Assembly (NCBI GenBank): GCA_964508975.1 | Contig: CAZDVQ010000031.1 | Span: forward strand, 1 to 50,719 | Length of the DNA: 50,719 nucleotides | Source of the DNA: CAZDVQ01 sp964508975 | GTDB lineage: Bacteria > Bacteroidota > Bacteroidia > Chitinophagales > Saprospiraceae | Direction: 5' to 3' | In this document: in pieces, positions 15,333-24,631 of the stretch | Layout: the number at the start of each line of letters is the position of its first letter | Position numbering within the stretch: the first letter of the stretch is position 1 | The notes under the pieces: generated by a model | The model's database searches: none | What the model was told of the DNA's origin: nothing | What the model saw: only the letters and a program-made list of their open reading frames with translations | Program-made: the position numbers and the translations under genes

Positions 15333-16457
15333 CTAGTTTTCAGTTGTTTGACCAACAGTAGGAGCTGTATCGGCTCCTGTATAGTAAGGCGTTAAGCCTT
15401 CGACCCAAGTAGCGTATTCTTCCAAAGAAACAACACGCACCTTGCGTTTCATAGAGTAATGCCCTTTTCCACACAATTCTGCACAAGCCAATTCGTAATC
15501 GAATACTTCCCAACGTTGTTTTTCGGGATCATCTTTAGAAGGGGTTTGCCATTCTGGATACTTACTAAATACCTGACGTTGCTCTTCTGTAGTGGTTATC
15601 GGTGTAAACACGAAATAAGTAGGCATACCAGGAACAGCATCCATCTTAACCCGGAACTGAGGTAGATAGAAGTTATGGAGTACATCCATCGCTGTAATCC
15701 TTACACGGATAGGCAAATTCTTTGGTATTACTATTTCATCAATGTGAACGTCGTCGTGGTTGCGCTTATCAGTCCAGATTTGACCCAATGGGTTAGATCC
15801 ACTGATATTGGTAAAATATTTATCCCCAAGTTCTCCATCTGCACCCGGGTGGCGTAAGGCCCAACCAAACTGATAACCTGTAGCTTCTACCTCAAGGAAA
15901 TAGTCCCCGATTTTAGACGGATCAGCCATTAAAGCTTTCAAATTCTCAGCAGAAAGTGGCTTAGCATCAGCAGGAATATCAGACATAGATTTATTCCAAG
16001 TAACCAAACCCTGAATAACCAAAAAAGTCATGGTAACAGCTGGAATAGCCATCCAAAGTAACTCCAAACGGTTATCATGGTGCCAGAACACTGCTTTCGT
16101 ATTTTCGCGTTCGCGAAATTTGTACCCATACCAGAATAATAAGATATGCGTTAAAAAGAACACGATTAACGTAATGTACAAGGTTACTTCGAACATGAAG
16201 TCAACTGAGCGACCATGTGAAGAAGACGCTTCATTAGGACCAAAACCGAATAATTGGTTTTTGTAGTAAAACGCAGACCAAATCACTCCAATCAAGAATA
16301 AACCAAGGAAGCCAAGACCAAGTGTCGACTGTAAACGGTTCGTCTCGAGTTGAGCTTCACGTTCTCCTCTCAAGGTCCTTGCTATCTCGGTAACTTTTCC
16401 TATCTGAAGGATAATTACCATAAGGAGAATCAAACTAAGTGCGCCAAGTAGCAACAT
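15333..16457 (-). CDS. coxB: Cytochrome c oxidase subunit II (CuA)
   Basis: 374 residues. It has an extra N-terminal helix (1-20), further hydrophobic segments at 46-63, 90-110 and 132-152, and then the periplasmic cupredoxin domain. CuA ligands are complete: His261 ('DVLHNFYLPQFRVKMDAVPG') and Cys325, Glu327, Cys329, His333, Met336 in 'CAELCGKGHYSM'. No fused cytochrome c domain is present, so electrons should come from a separate donor or directly from Alternative Complex III. The first gene of the cox half, it begins 92 bp past actF, the widest gap of the block apart from the R4 insertion. A second promoter could lie there, but I see no clear box. Confidence 0.95.
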   Translation of the reverse strand: MLLLGALSLILLMVIILQIGKVTEIARTLRGEREAQLETNRLQSTLGLGFLGLFLIGVIWSAFYYKNQLFGFGPNEASSSHGRSVDFMFEVTLYITLIVFFLTHILLFWYGYKFRERENTKAVFWHHDNRLELLWMAIPAVTMTFLVIQGLVTWNKSMSDIPADAKPLSAENLKALMADPSKIGDYFLEVEATGYQFGWALRHPGADGELGDKYFTNISGSNPLGQIWTDKRNHDDVHIDEIVIPKNLPIRVRITAMDVLHNFYLPQFRVKMDAVPGMPTYFVFTPITTTEEQRQVFSKYPEWQTPSKDDPEKQRWEVFDYELACAELCGKGHYSMKRKVRVVSLEEYATWVEGLTPYYTGADTAPTVGQTTEN

Positions 16458-16549
16458 CTCTTATTGTATTTAATGTTTGAATCGAAAATACTAAAGTTAA
16501 ACAGCAAAAGAAATATTTTGCTTAAAAATGAAACTTATCTAAAATCAGT

Positions 16550-17989
16550 CTAAACAACGTGGTGATGGTTACTTTCCTCTAGATAAGGGTCGTTGGTAGG
16601 ATCAAGTTTGGCTTTAGCCAAATTAGAGAAAGTAACGAAAAGAAACAATCCCAAGAAACCAGCGAGCGTACCTAATTCTAGTACACCAGGGAAGTGAATA
16701 CCCAGGTAGAACGTTCCTAAATGTTCACTATGGCCGTGGGCTTCTCCTGATTTATGTCCAGCTTCAGCGTGGGCTTCCCCGTGACCTTTATCTGTAGTAG
16801 TATGTTCTCCACCACCTGAAGTCAACATACCCTTAGCCGACTGATTAGTGCTTTCCAACTGATAAGTTGAAGTTTCCTTACCATGAGCATCGCCATGAGA
16901 TTCATGTTGCATGTGGTAAGAGTGCTCAACATTGTGCCATACGCCAGGCTTAATCGCTTGGAATAAGTCAATCCAGTGGCCTACAAAGATTACAATCGAC
17001 ATAAAACCGAGCAAACCTAGTGCACGTTTAGCCGAGTTCATAATCAAGATCAAGAATGGCAAAACAAAGTTAAACAACAAGTTCAAGTAGAATACAACAG
17101 GGAACTGTGTTTGACGCAACAAGAAGTATCCAGTTTCTTCACCGTTGTTTGAATACCAAATCAACATAAACTGCGAGAACCATAAATAAGTCCAGAATAC
17201 AGACAAACCGAAAAGGTATTTACCCAAGTCATGGAAGTGGTCTTTAGTAACATTCGGGAAGTAACCAATCCTTTTCAAGTATAGTAACATCAGGATTAAA
17301 CAGGTAAGCATGGCAACAAAAACGCTAGCTGTTGAATACCAAGCAAACATGGTACTATACCAGTGAACATCTATGGCCATTACTACTTGCCAAATAACAT
17401 ATGCGCTTGTAAATGCAACGATAGGCAACACAATTGCTGAAATCGTTAAGCGACGATTGTAAGTAGAGCCAAACTTCTCGCTGTCTTCTTGAATTGATAA
17501 CTTACGCAACATGTATGCAAAGAAGCCCCATAAAAGAATGATAGCAATCGCAATCATATAAAACGGAACATTTAGGAAGCTAGATTTATGCGCTACTAAC
17601 TTGTCATGTTGCTCAATGCCATCCTCAGCCCAGAGATAAATGCCGTGCCAGTCAAATGCTGTGCCCAATGCCACAACGAGCAAGAGTAATGCACCTACAG
17701 GTAAAAACATCATCATGGCCTCAGGCACACGTTTAAAAGCAGTATGCCATCCACCCCATGCCAATGTATGTGTAACCATAAACAACAGGGCTGCAAAAGA
17801 GATACCTGTGAATAAGAATGAGTTGTGCAGGATATTAGTCCAGAACTGCGTATGCAAGTACTTAGGGTCAAGTCCAGCAGGGTACCTTCCAGGTTCCAGG
17901 AAAAACGTTAAAAGAAGCGAAACTACACCAACTCCCATCAGGGCGAATGTGAAAGTTTTCTGTTTCCCGGTGAATGTAAATTGATTCAT
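16550..17989 (-). CDS. actF: Alternative Complex III subunit ActF (with His-rich loop)
   Basis: 479 residues, about ten membrane helices, NrfD/PsrC-like fold related to ActC but without a quinone-site assignment. The sequence 'WYSNNGEETGYFLLRQTQFPVVFYLNLLFNFVLPFLIL' is typical of ActF. Residues about 352-423 form a hydrophilic loop with many His ('HSYHMQHESHGDAHG', 'HGEAHAEAGHKSGEAHGHSEH') before the last helix. ActF forms part of the membrane arm of the quinol:electron-acceptor oxidoreductase. It is 50 bp behind actE. The His-rich insertion is a plausible metal-binding or flexible segment, as His-rich tails also occur in ActC and subunit I here. Confidence 0.93.
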   Translation of the reverse strand: MNQFTFTGKQKTFTFALMGVGVVSLLLTFFLEPGRYPAGLDPKYLHTQFWTNILHNSFLFTGISFAALLFMVTHTLAWGGWHTAFKRVPEAMMMFLPVGALLLLVVALGTAFDWHGIYLWAEDGIEQHDKLVAHKSSFLNVPFYMIAIAIILLWGFFAYMLRKLSIQEDSEKFGSTYNRRLTISAIVLPIVAFTSAYVIWQVVMAIDVHWYSTMFAWYSTASVFVAMLTCLILMLLYLKRIGYFPNVTKDHFHDLGKYLFGLSVFWTYLWFSQFMLIWYSNNGEETGYFLLRQTQFPVVFYLNLLFNFVLPFLILIMNSAKRALGLLGFMSIVIFVGHWIDLFQAIKPGVWHNVEHSYHMQHESHGDAHGKETSTYQLESTNQSAKGMLTSGGGEHTTTDKGHGEAHAEAGHKSGEAHGHSEHLGTFYLGIHFPGVLELGTLAGFLGLFLFVTFSNLAKAKLDPTNDPYLEESNHHHVV

Positions 17990-18039
17990 TGTATATGTGG
18001 AAGTTAGAAGTTAATCAGAATGCTTAAGTCAAACCTTGA

Positions 18040-19119
18040 TTATCGTGAAAGAATGGTCAAGTCGGTTCTGCGATTAGCGCGCATACCTTCTGGAGTACCG
18101 TTAGATGCTACGGGTTTGGTTGAACCAAAGCCAGCAGTTTGTAGGCGAGTAGCATCGATACCAGCAGCAACTAGATAAGCTTTCACTTGTTCTGCACGTT
18201 CTTGTGAAAGTCCTAAATTTTTAGCAGGATCTCCAGCACCATCGGTATGGCCATTAATTTGAATTTTCACTTTAGGATATTTATTCAACGCTGCAACGAG
18301 TTTATCCAACTCAAGCATTGAAGTTGCCCTCAGTGAGCTTGTACCTGTATTAAAGAACACGTTATTCATATTAACCAATTGACCAATTGGGTCGATAATA
18401 GTTGGTTGAATCGTGATTTGCTTTCCGGTCGCTGAATCAAGTTTGACTTCTGCTTTTTTCACGCCAAGTAAGTTGTCAAACTGGGCATCAACGTCAGATG
18501 TAATAGAACCTTGACCTTGCAAGAAGCGGATGTATGAAATCACCTGCCAGCGCTCTTCAACATTCAATTTGTCTTTGTAGCTACCCATAACGTTTTTACC
18601 ATACATGATAGCGTGATAATAGCGACCGTCATTGTCGTTGATGATATCCTCAGCCAAAAGGTTTTTAGGCGCTGCAGGGTAATATTGACCGTCATTGCGG
18701 TACAAATAACCGTTACCATCTCCTTTATCACCATGGCATACACCACAGTAAACAGTGTACAATTGTTTGCCTTTCTCTAGGCCAGCCTTTGTAAAAGGGA
18801 TTGGGTTTGAGGTAATTTCAGCAGTTGCGCGAAGGCGTTCTTCTTCTGTATTGCCATAGTGGTATACTTCTTTACCTCTTGCGATTGTTCCAGCAACTGG
18901 TTTACGAGGTTGAACGATTGAATCGTATGCCTCTTCATCAACCCATTGGTTAAATCGGTAATAGGTGTTGTAGTTGGCCTCGTAGGCAATAGAGTGTGCC
19001 ATGTCAGGCATGTACTCACGACCAGTATTGAATTTACCAATACCAGGACCGCACTTCGAGTAGAAGAACAGTACAACCGCAATAACGGCAAGTGAGGCTA
19101 ATTTAAGCAGGTTTTTCAT
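18040..19119 (-). CDS. actE: Alternative Complex III cytochrome c ActE fused to an OmpA-like domain
   Basis: 359 residues, about 150 more than a monoheme ActE alone. An N-terminal membrane segment (residues 4-20) ends before Cys23, a possible but poor lipobox (FYSKC). The cytochrome c domain spans about 80-210 with heme site 'CGVCH' (125-129) and a likely Met ligand in 'YGKNVMGSYKD' (Met178). From about 245 to 359 there is an OmpA C-terminal domain: 'NVFFNTGTSSL', 'INGHTDGAGD' (Asp293) and 'LGLSQERAEQVKAYL' (Arg308), the residues that bind diaminopimelate in OmpA. It would tether the complex to peptidoglycan. The frame is continuous, with no sign of a sequencing fusion. Confidence 0.92.
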   Translation of the reverse strand: MKNLLKLASLAVIAVVLFFYSKCGPGIGKFNTGREYMPDMAHSIAYEANYNTYYRFNQWVDEEAYDSIVQPRKPVAGTIARGKEVYHYGNTEEERLRATAEITSNPIPFTKAGLEKGKQLYTVYCGVCHGDKGDGNGYLYRNDGQYYPAAPKNLLAEDIINDNDGRYYHAIMYGKNVMGSYKDKLNVEERWQVISYIRFLQGQGSITSDVDAQFDNLLGVKKAEVKLDSATGKQITIQPTIIDPIGQLVNMNNVFFNTGTSSLRATSMLELDKLVAALNKYPKVKIQINGHTDGAGDPAKNLGLSQERAEQVKAYLVAAGIDATRLQTAGFGSTKPVASNGTPEGMRANRRTDLTILSR

Positions 19120-19178
19120 ATCCTTGGTTGAATCTTAGCTTGTGGATTCTCTAATTCATTAATCTTAATGTACCTAGA

Positions 19179-19709
19179 CTAAATGTTTTTCACATTTACT
19201 TCTTCAGCATGTGTATTAGCAAAGTATTGTTTGATTGACTCTATTTCTTCCTCCGAAGAATCGGTTACATCAAACGCAATACAAAACTTGTCATCGGTAA
19301 TACGGGGATCCAAGTATGGGTTCTCTACACCTGGGCCTAAGCCATTGATGATATAGAACGTAACAACCATACCTACTGCCGCCAAAAGTACCGTAAACTC
19401 GAAAGTAATCGGGATGAATGAAGGTACAGAGAAATATGGTTTACCACCGAAGATAATCGGCCAGTCACGGGTAAATACCCAAGACATAAAAGAGAACGCT
19501 ATCAAAGTTCCTGTTGCACCGTAGGCAAAGCCAGCGATATGCAAACGAGACTCTTTCAAGCCAAGCACAGGGTCAAGACCGTGTACTGGGAATGGTGTAA
19601 ACACGTCCCATATGTCTTTATGCTCCTCGTTGGCTTGTTTAACTGCCTTGAGCAATACCTCTTCATCGTTGTAGAGGCCGTAAACTACTTTTTTATTGAG
19701 CTTTCTCAT
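19179..19709 (-). CDS. actD: Alternative Complex III subunit ActD (DUF3341)
   Basis: 176 residues with an N-terminal soluble segment ('KVVYGLYNDEEVLLKAV'), two membrane helices (about 62-82 and 103-125) and the conserved 'PYLDPRITDDKFCIAFDV' near the C-terminus. This matches the DUF3341 family found only with actC and actE. It is a structural subunit of the quinol-oxidising complex with no cofactor. It sits 43 bp after actC and 59 bp before actE. Confidence 0.93.
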   Translation of the reverse strand: MRKLNKKVVYGLYNDEEVLLKAVKQANEEHKDIWDVFTPFPVHGLDPVLGLKESRLHIAGFAYGATGTLIAFSFMSWVFTRDWPIIFGGKPYFSVPSFIPITFEFTVLLAAVGMVVTFYIINGLGPGVENPYLDPRITDDKFCIAFDVTDSSEEEIESIKQYFANTHAEEVNVKNI

Positions 19710-19752
19710 CAGAAACTGTTTGTCTCTTATTACGGAAATGATCTTTTACTAT

Positions 19753-21180
19753 TTAGTGTTTGTCGTGTGCGTGGTCGTGCGCAGATTTCACATCAGGGTG
19801 TGGATAATGTGAATTTTCTCCCGAATACTGATTACCACTCGTCTTCAGAATACTCTTAACCTCCGCAACAGCAACTACAGGAGCAACACGGGTGAAAATT
19901 AAGTATGCCGTGAAGAACAGACCAAAGGTGAACATGTAGTCACCAACTTCTACCCAAGTTGGACTATAGTAAGACCAGCTTGATGGAATAAAGTCGCGGT
20001 GCAATGAAGTTACAATGATCACGAAACGTTCGAACCACATACCGATGTTGATTACAATTGACATGATAAATGTCAATGTAATATTACGGCGTAATTTGCG
20101 GCTCCAGAAGAATTGTGGAGAAATTACGTTACAAGTCATCATGGCTGCATATGACCACCAGAAAGGACCTAAAGCCCTGTTGTAGAATGCAAACTGCTCG
20201 TAAACATAGCCTGAGTACCAAGCTACGAATAGCTCAGTCAAGTATGCTACACCTACGATTGAACCTGTCAACAAGATTACCTTATTCATCGATTCAATAT
20301 GCTCGATGGTAATATAATCTTCTAGTTTCAACAACTTACGGGTAATAATCATCAGGGTAAGTACCATTGCAAAACCCGAGAAGATAGCACCTGCAACGAA
20401 GTATGGAGGGAAGATGGTTGTGTGCCATCCAGGGATAACCGAAGTTGCGAAGTCAAATGATACGATGGTGTGTACAGAAAGTACAAGCGGTGTAGAAAGA
20501 CCTGCAAGAACCAACGAAAGTGACTCCCAACGTTGCCAGTGCTTGGCAGAACCAGTCCAGCCAAATGACAAGAAGTTGTAGATTTTGTAGCGGAAACCTT
20601 TGGCACGGTCGCGAATGGTTGCAAAGTCAGGTACCAAACCAGTATACCAGAACAACAATGACACCGTGAAATAGGTAGAAATCGCAAATACGTCCCAAAG
20701 CAGCGGCGAGTTAAAGTTTACCCACAATGGACCACGTGTGTTCGGGTAAGGGAAGATAAACATTGCCATCCAGATACGGCCCATGTGGATACCAGGGAAG
20801 ATAGCCGCACAAATTACCGCGAAGATGGTCATCGCCTCAGCTGCACGGTTTACACCAGTCCGCCATTTTTGACGGAACAACATAAGGATCGCTGAAATCA
20901 GGGTACCGGCGTGACCAATACCTACCCACCATACGAAGTTGGTAATGTCCCAACCCCAACTCACCGTGCGGTTAAGGTTCCAAGTTCCGATACCGTACCA
21001 AATGGTAACGATCATGGTGAATGCACCGAAGGTGAATACACCTAATGCAAGCATCAAACCTAGAATCCAAGAAAGACCTGGAACCTTCTCGGTTGGAGAG
21101 CAGATGTCTTCCGTGATCTGGTGGTACGTTTTGTTGCCCGTAATCAGTGGCGGACGTACCGGAGAAACGATGGCGCTCAT
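19753..21180 (-). CDS. actC: Alternative Complex III subunit ActC (quinol-site NrfD-like protein)
   Basis: 475 residues, about ten helices, NrfD/PsrC family. 'GWDITNFVWWVGIGHAGTLI' and 'VNRAAEAMTIFAVICAAIFP' carry the conserved His, Asp and Arg of the quinol-binding face. In the complex this subunit oxidises menaquinol and passes electrons to the ActB iron-sulfur clusters. The C-terminus ends in a His-rich tail ('HYPHPDVKSAHDHAHDKH'). It is separated from actB by 156 bp that contain repeat copy R4, unusual inside this conserved gene order. Confidence 0.95.
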   Translation of the reverse strand: MSAIVSPVRPPLITGNKTYHQITEDICSPTEKVPGLSWILGLMLALGVFTFGAFTMIVTIWYGIGTWNLNRTVSWGWDITNFVWWVGIGHAGTLISAILMLFRQKWRTGVNRAAEAMTIFAVICAAIFPGIHMGRIWMAMFIFPYPNTRGPLWVNFNSPLLWDVFAISTYFTVSLLFWYTGLVPDFATIRDRAKGFRYKIYNFLSFGWTGSAKHWQRWESLSLVLAGLSTPLVLSVHTIVSFDFATSVIPGWHTTIFPPYFVAGAIFSGFAMVLTLMIITRKLLKLEDYITIEHIESMNKVILLTGSIVGVAYLTELFVAWYSGYVYEQFAFYNRALGPFWWSYAAMMTCNVISPQFFWSRKLRRNITLTFIMSIVINIGMWFERFVIIVTSLHRDFIPSSWSYYSPTWVEVGDYMFTFGLFFTAYLIFTRVAPVVAVAEVKSILKTSGNQYSGENSHYPHPDVKSAHDHAHDKH

Positions 21181-21230
21181 ATATGGCTTTTAGAAATTAG
21201 TGTAAAATGAATTGCTACAGTTAGTTTATC

Positions 21231-21333
21231 GCGCGAAGGATGCGGAGGGAGGCCGAAGGCCTGTGCGAAGCACGGAGCGAAGCGAACCCCGGAGCAGCCT
21301 GACCCCGCGTGAGCGGGGACGCGCCCAAAAAAA
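21231..21333 (-). repeat. GC-rich multi-hairpin repeat, copy R4, inside the act operon
   Basis: Read on the minus strand: TTTTTTTGGGCGCG, a hairpin CCCCGCTCACGCGGGG, the core GGGGTTCGCTTCGCTCCGTG, the palindrome AGGCCTTCGGCCT and the tail CCCTCCGCATCCTTCGCGC. It begins 4 bp past the actB stop and ends 51 bp before the actC start, so it must be transcribed with the operon. Confidence 0.8.
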
Positions 21334-21336
21334 TAT

Positions 21337-24300
21337 TTACGATGTAAATTCTTCTTTGGTGTTCGTTACCTTCATCATGTAACCGATAGAAGAGCGAACG
21401 TTGATTTCCTCGAGCGAGAAATAAGTCAACGGGCTTTCCCAAAGTTTGCTCAACTGACCGTCTTTCTGGTTGCGGTCGCCGAACACGATAGCACCGGTAG
21501 GACAAGCCGTTTGGCAAGCTGATTTAACCTCTCCGTCCATCAACAAACGACCTTCTGTTTTGGCGGTCAACTTACCTTCTTGGATACGTTGAACACAGAA
21601 GCTACATTTTTCGATTACACCACGTGAACGAACCGTTACGTCTGGGTTAAGCACCATACGTGTGAGGCTGTCAGTCATGTAGGTATAATCATCTGCATCG
21701 CGATAACGGTTCGTGTTAGGCTCGTTCCATGGGAACAAGTCGGCAGATGTGTAATCTAACCAGTTAAAACGACGTACTTTGAACGGACAGTTGTTGGCAC
21801 AGTAACGAGTACCGATACAACGGTTATAAGTCATTTGGTTCAAACCTTCAGAACTGTGGTTGGTGGCGTTCACCGGACAAACGTTCTCGCATGGAGCGTT
21901 GGTACAGTGTTGGCACATCATCGGCATGTAAGCAGCATTTGGCGTTTCCTCGTCGCCGTAGAAGTAACGGTCGATACGCAACCAAGTCATCTCGTGTGCA
22001 CGAGACACCTCGAACTTACCAACAACAGGTACATTGTTTTCAGCGATACAAGCCACAGCACAAGCGCCACAGCCGATACAAGCCGACAAGTCGACTGACA
22101 TACCCCACCAGTGGCCTTGAGAATATACATCTGCCTCATACTTTTCGTATGGATACATGGTATTTTGATTGAGGTGTTCCGCTTCTTCGCGGCGCTCAGC
22201 CAATTGTTCTAGTGTTTTTACACCGTCAACCACGTTTTCTTTCTCGCCTTGCGCATACATTTCTTCTGTAGTCGTAGCGTAAAGTACAGAACGGCGGGTC
22301 AATGAACCTTGGAAACCACGGTGGCCCAAGATACGTTCGTCTACGTTGATTTCTTTGCCATCGAGTTCGTTTTTCAAACCGAAGGTGTGGTGCAACTGTA
22401 CACAAGCATATTCTGCATCGTGACCTGTTTTACCTGATACTTCAACGCTAGAAGCAGTATAATTGAACGTTCCGTTGTTCATGGCAACTGCTGGGTAGAG
22501 GTTTACACCTACATTCTGGCCAGCAGGACCTACAACGGTACGACCGTAACCCAAGCTAACGGCAACAGTACCTTTCATTTGACCAAATTGGCGAACCACG
22601 GTCATGGTGTACTCTTTACCATTAATTTTAACGGTTGCTTTGTCACCGTCCTTCAAATTTTTGAAGCCGATGTATTTATTGTCACCATCCCACTCAAGTG
22701 GAACAGAGATGAAGTTATCCCAAGTGGTACGAGATACTGGCTCAGGCATTTCCTGTAACCAAGGGTTATTGGCATATGAGCCGTTACCCACGTTAACGGT
22801 TTCATAGAAGGTAACTTCTACTTCAGCGTTTGATGCTTTTGGCAAAGCAGCTGCAACGGTAGCAAAATCAGGAGCAGTGTAACCGAATACCATTTCACCA
22901 GCGGCTGTACTTACTACACCATCATGGAGAGCGTTATCCCAGAATGACTGGAACAAGGTGTACTCCGACTGTTTAGTGAATACGTTAGCTTCCCAATATG
23001 CTTTTACGAAATCGTAGTTAGCTTGCTCTGAAGCGGTAGCCAAGAACGGATCGTTAGCCCAAGTCAAGAAAGAAACACTTGCCTGACGGGTATCGAACAA
23101 TGGGCTAATGGTTGGTTGGACAACACTAAAATGTCCGTTTTTCGCCTCAACATCACCCCAAGACTCCAAATAGTGGTGGTCAGGAGCAGCAAATTGACAC
23201 AATGCTGTGGTTTCATCTAAGCTAAGGTTCATCGAAACGCTCAACTTGGCTTTAGATAAGCCTTGGGCAAATTTCTCTGCCAAGCCAGGAAGGTCGTAAG
23301 CAGGGTTTGCGTGGTGGATGAACACCGCATCGTATGAAGCCATGTTGGCGGTGAAATCAGCGATGGCTTTATCACTACCTTGGCGTTGGTTAGAGTAATG
23401 GGCGAATTGGATGGTAGAACCAAAGCTATTCAACATAGCGTTGATGTTGTTCACCAGCAATTGTACATTTACATCGTTTACACCACAAACAACCAAGGCT
23501 TTACCGTTGGCTGCAACCAATTCACGTGCAGTTTTCTTGATGGTAGCAGTTGCTTTATCCCATGCAAATTTAGTGGCAGGAGCGCTAACGGCTGAACCAC
23601 CAGCTAATGCAGCAACCTCGTTGTGTAACAAGGCAACAGCGGCAGCCTGCTCGGAAGGACGAATCAACACGCGGTTATCAGCGTTTGAACCAGTCAAAGA
23701 CATGCGGCTCTCGAACTGGATATGGCGAGACATCTCTTTGCGAGCGTCTTGCATTTTATGTGCTTTACGGTTTTTCACGTAATCAGCTGCGAACTCAACT
23801 GGAGAAATCCAAGTGCCCAAGAAATCCGCCTCGATACCAACGATTACATTGGCTTTATCGAAGTGGTAATCTGGAACCATGCGAGTGCCAAAGCTAATTG
23901 CGTTAGCATCCAACAAAGCGGAACTTGAAATTGGGTCGTATGTAATTACTTCCGCATTCGGGAATTTCACTTTAAACTGCGCAATAGCAGCTTTAAGCGA
24001 TGGGCTCATCACAGTGTGGGTAACGATAGCCACTTTTGACGCTTCATTGATTTTACCAGCAACGGCTTTATCAACAGCAGCCCATGTAGTAGCTTCGAAT
24101 TTACCTTCCTTGATAGTACCTGCTGAGCGTAGACGAGAAGTATCGTACAAACTCAAAACCGATGCCTGTGCACGAGCAGAGGTACCGCCTTGGGTAATTG
24201 GAGACAATGCGTTGCCTTCTACTTTAATCGGGCGACCTTCACGGGTTTTGATCAAAACAGCGCAGTAATCGCCGCCTTGAACAAATGAAGATGCATAGTA

Positions 24301-24573
24301 GTTGGCTTTACCCGGTACAATTTCCTCTGGTTTAGTTACGTAAGGAATGGCTTTTTTAACCGGGATTTCACAGCTTGCAACTGTGGCAGCACCTAAGCTA
24401 AAACCTAAAAACTTAAGGAAGTCACGACGGTTAGCCGTGATTTTACTGGTGCTTTCGGTTTCTGTAAGCGTGTCGAGGGAGATGAGCGATTGCTCGGCCT
24501 CGGCAGACTGAAGGAACGATTCTTCTTGGTTGAGCTCTTCGGCGTTTACCCAGATTTTGGTCGACTTCTTCAT
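21337..24573 (-). CDS. actB: Alternative Complex III subunit ActB (molybdopterin-like plus Fe-S domain)
   Basis: 1,078 residues. A Tat-type signal is at 49-68 ('RRDFLKFLGFSLGAATVASC'), preceded by a 48-residue N-terminal extension normal for Bacteroidota ActB. Residues about 80-720 are related to the molybdopterin oxidoreductase large subunit, but the family lacks the cofactor. From about 770 the ferredoxin-like part has Cys clusters: 'CIGCGACAVAC', 'CQHCTNAPCENVCP', 'CIGTRYCANNCP', 'CSFCVQ' and 'CQTACP', enough for four Fe-S clusters. It passes electrons from ActC to the hemes of ActA and ActE. It is 58 bp after actA. Confidence 0.95.
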   Translation of the reverse strand: MKKSTKIWVNAEELNQEESFLQSAEAEQSLISLDTLTETESTSKITANRRDFLKFLGFSLGAATVASCEIPVKKAIPYVTKPEEIVPGKANYYASSFVQGGDYCAVLIKTREGRPIKVEGNALSPITQGGTSARAQASVLSLYDTSRLRSAGTIKEGKFEATTWAAVDKAVAGKINEASKVAIVTHTVMSPSLKAAIAQFKVKFPNAEVITYDPISSSALLDANAISFGTRMVPDYHFDKANVIVGIEADFLGTWISPVEFAADYVKNRKAHKMQDARKEMSRHIQFESRMSLTGSNADNRVLIRPSEQAAAVALLHNEVAALAGGSAVSAPATKFAWDKATATIKKTARELVAANGKALVVCGVNDVNVQLLVNNINAMLNSFGSTIQFAHYSNQRQGSDKAIADFTANMASYDAVFIHHANPAYDLPGLAEKFAQGLSKAKLSVSMNLSLDETTALCQFAAPDHHYLESWGDVEAKNGHFSVVQPTISPLFDTRQASVSFLTWANDPFLATASEQANYDFVKAYWEANVFTKQSEYTLFQSFWDNALHDGVVSTAAGEMVFGYTAPDFATVAAALPKASNAEVEVTFYETVNVGNGSYANNPWLQEMPEPVSRTTWDNFISVPLEWDGDNKYIGFKNLKDGDKATVKINGKEYTMTVVRQFGQMKGTVAVSLGYGRTVVGPAGQNVGVNLYPAVAMNNGTFNYTASSVEVSGKTGHDAEYACVQLHHTFGLKNELDGKEINVDERILGHRGFQGSLTRRSVLYATTTEEMYAQGEKENVVDGVKTLEQLAERREEAEHLNQNTMYPYEKYEADVYSQGHWWGMSVDLSACIGCGACAVACIAENNVPVVGKFEVSRAHEMTWLRIDRYFYGDEETPNAAYMPMMCQHCTNAPCENVCPVNATNHSSEGLNQMTYNRCIGTRYCANNCPFKVRRFNWLDYTSADLFPWNEPNTNRYRDADDYTYMTDSLTRMVLNPDVTVRSRGVIEKCSFCVQRIQEGKLTAKTEGRLLMDGEVKSACQTACPTGAIVFGDRNQKDGQLSKLWESPLTYFSLEEINVRSSIGYMMKVTNTKEEFTS

Positions 24574-24631
24574 TGATTATATTTGGCTGTGGAGTTTTCG
24601 GATTGGATTTGAAAGACTGTTCAAAGGAGCA

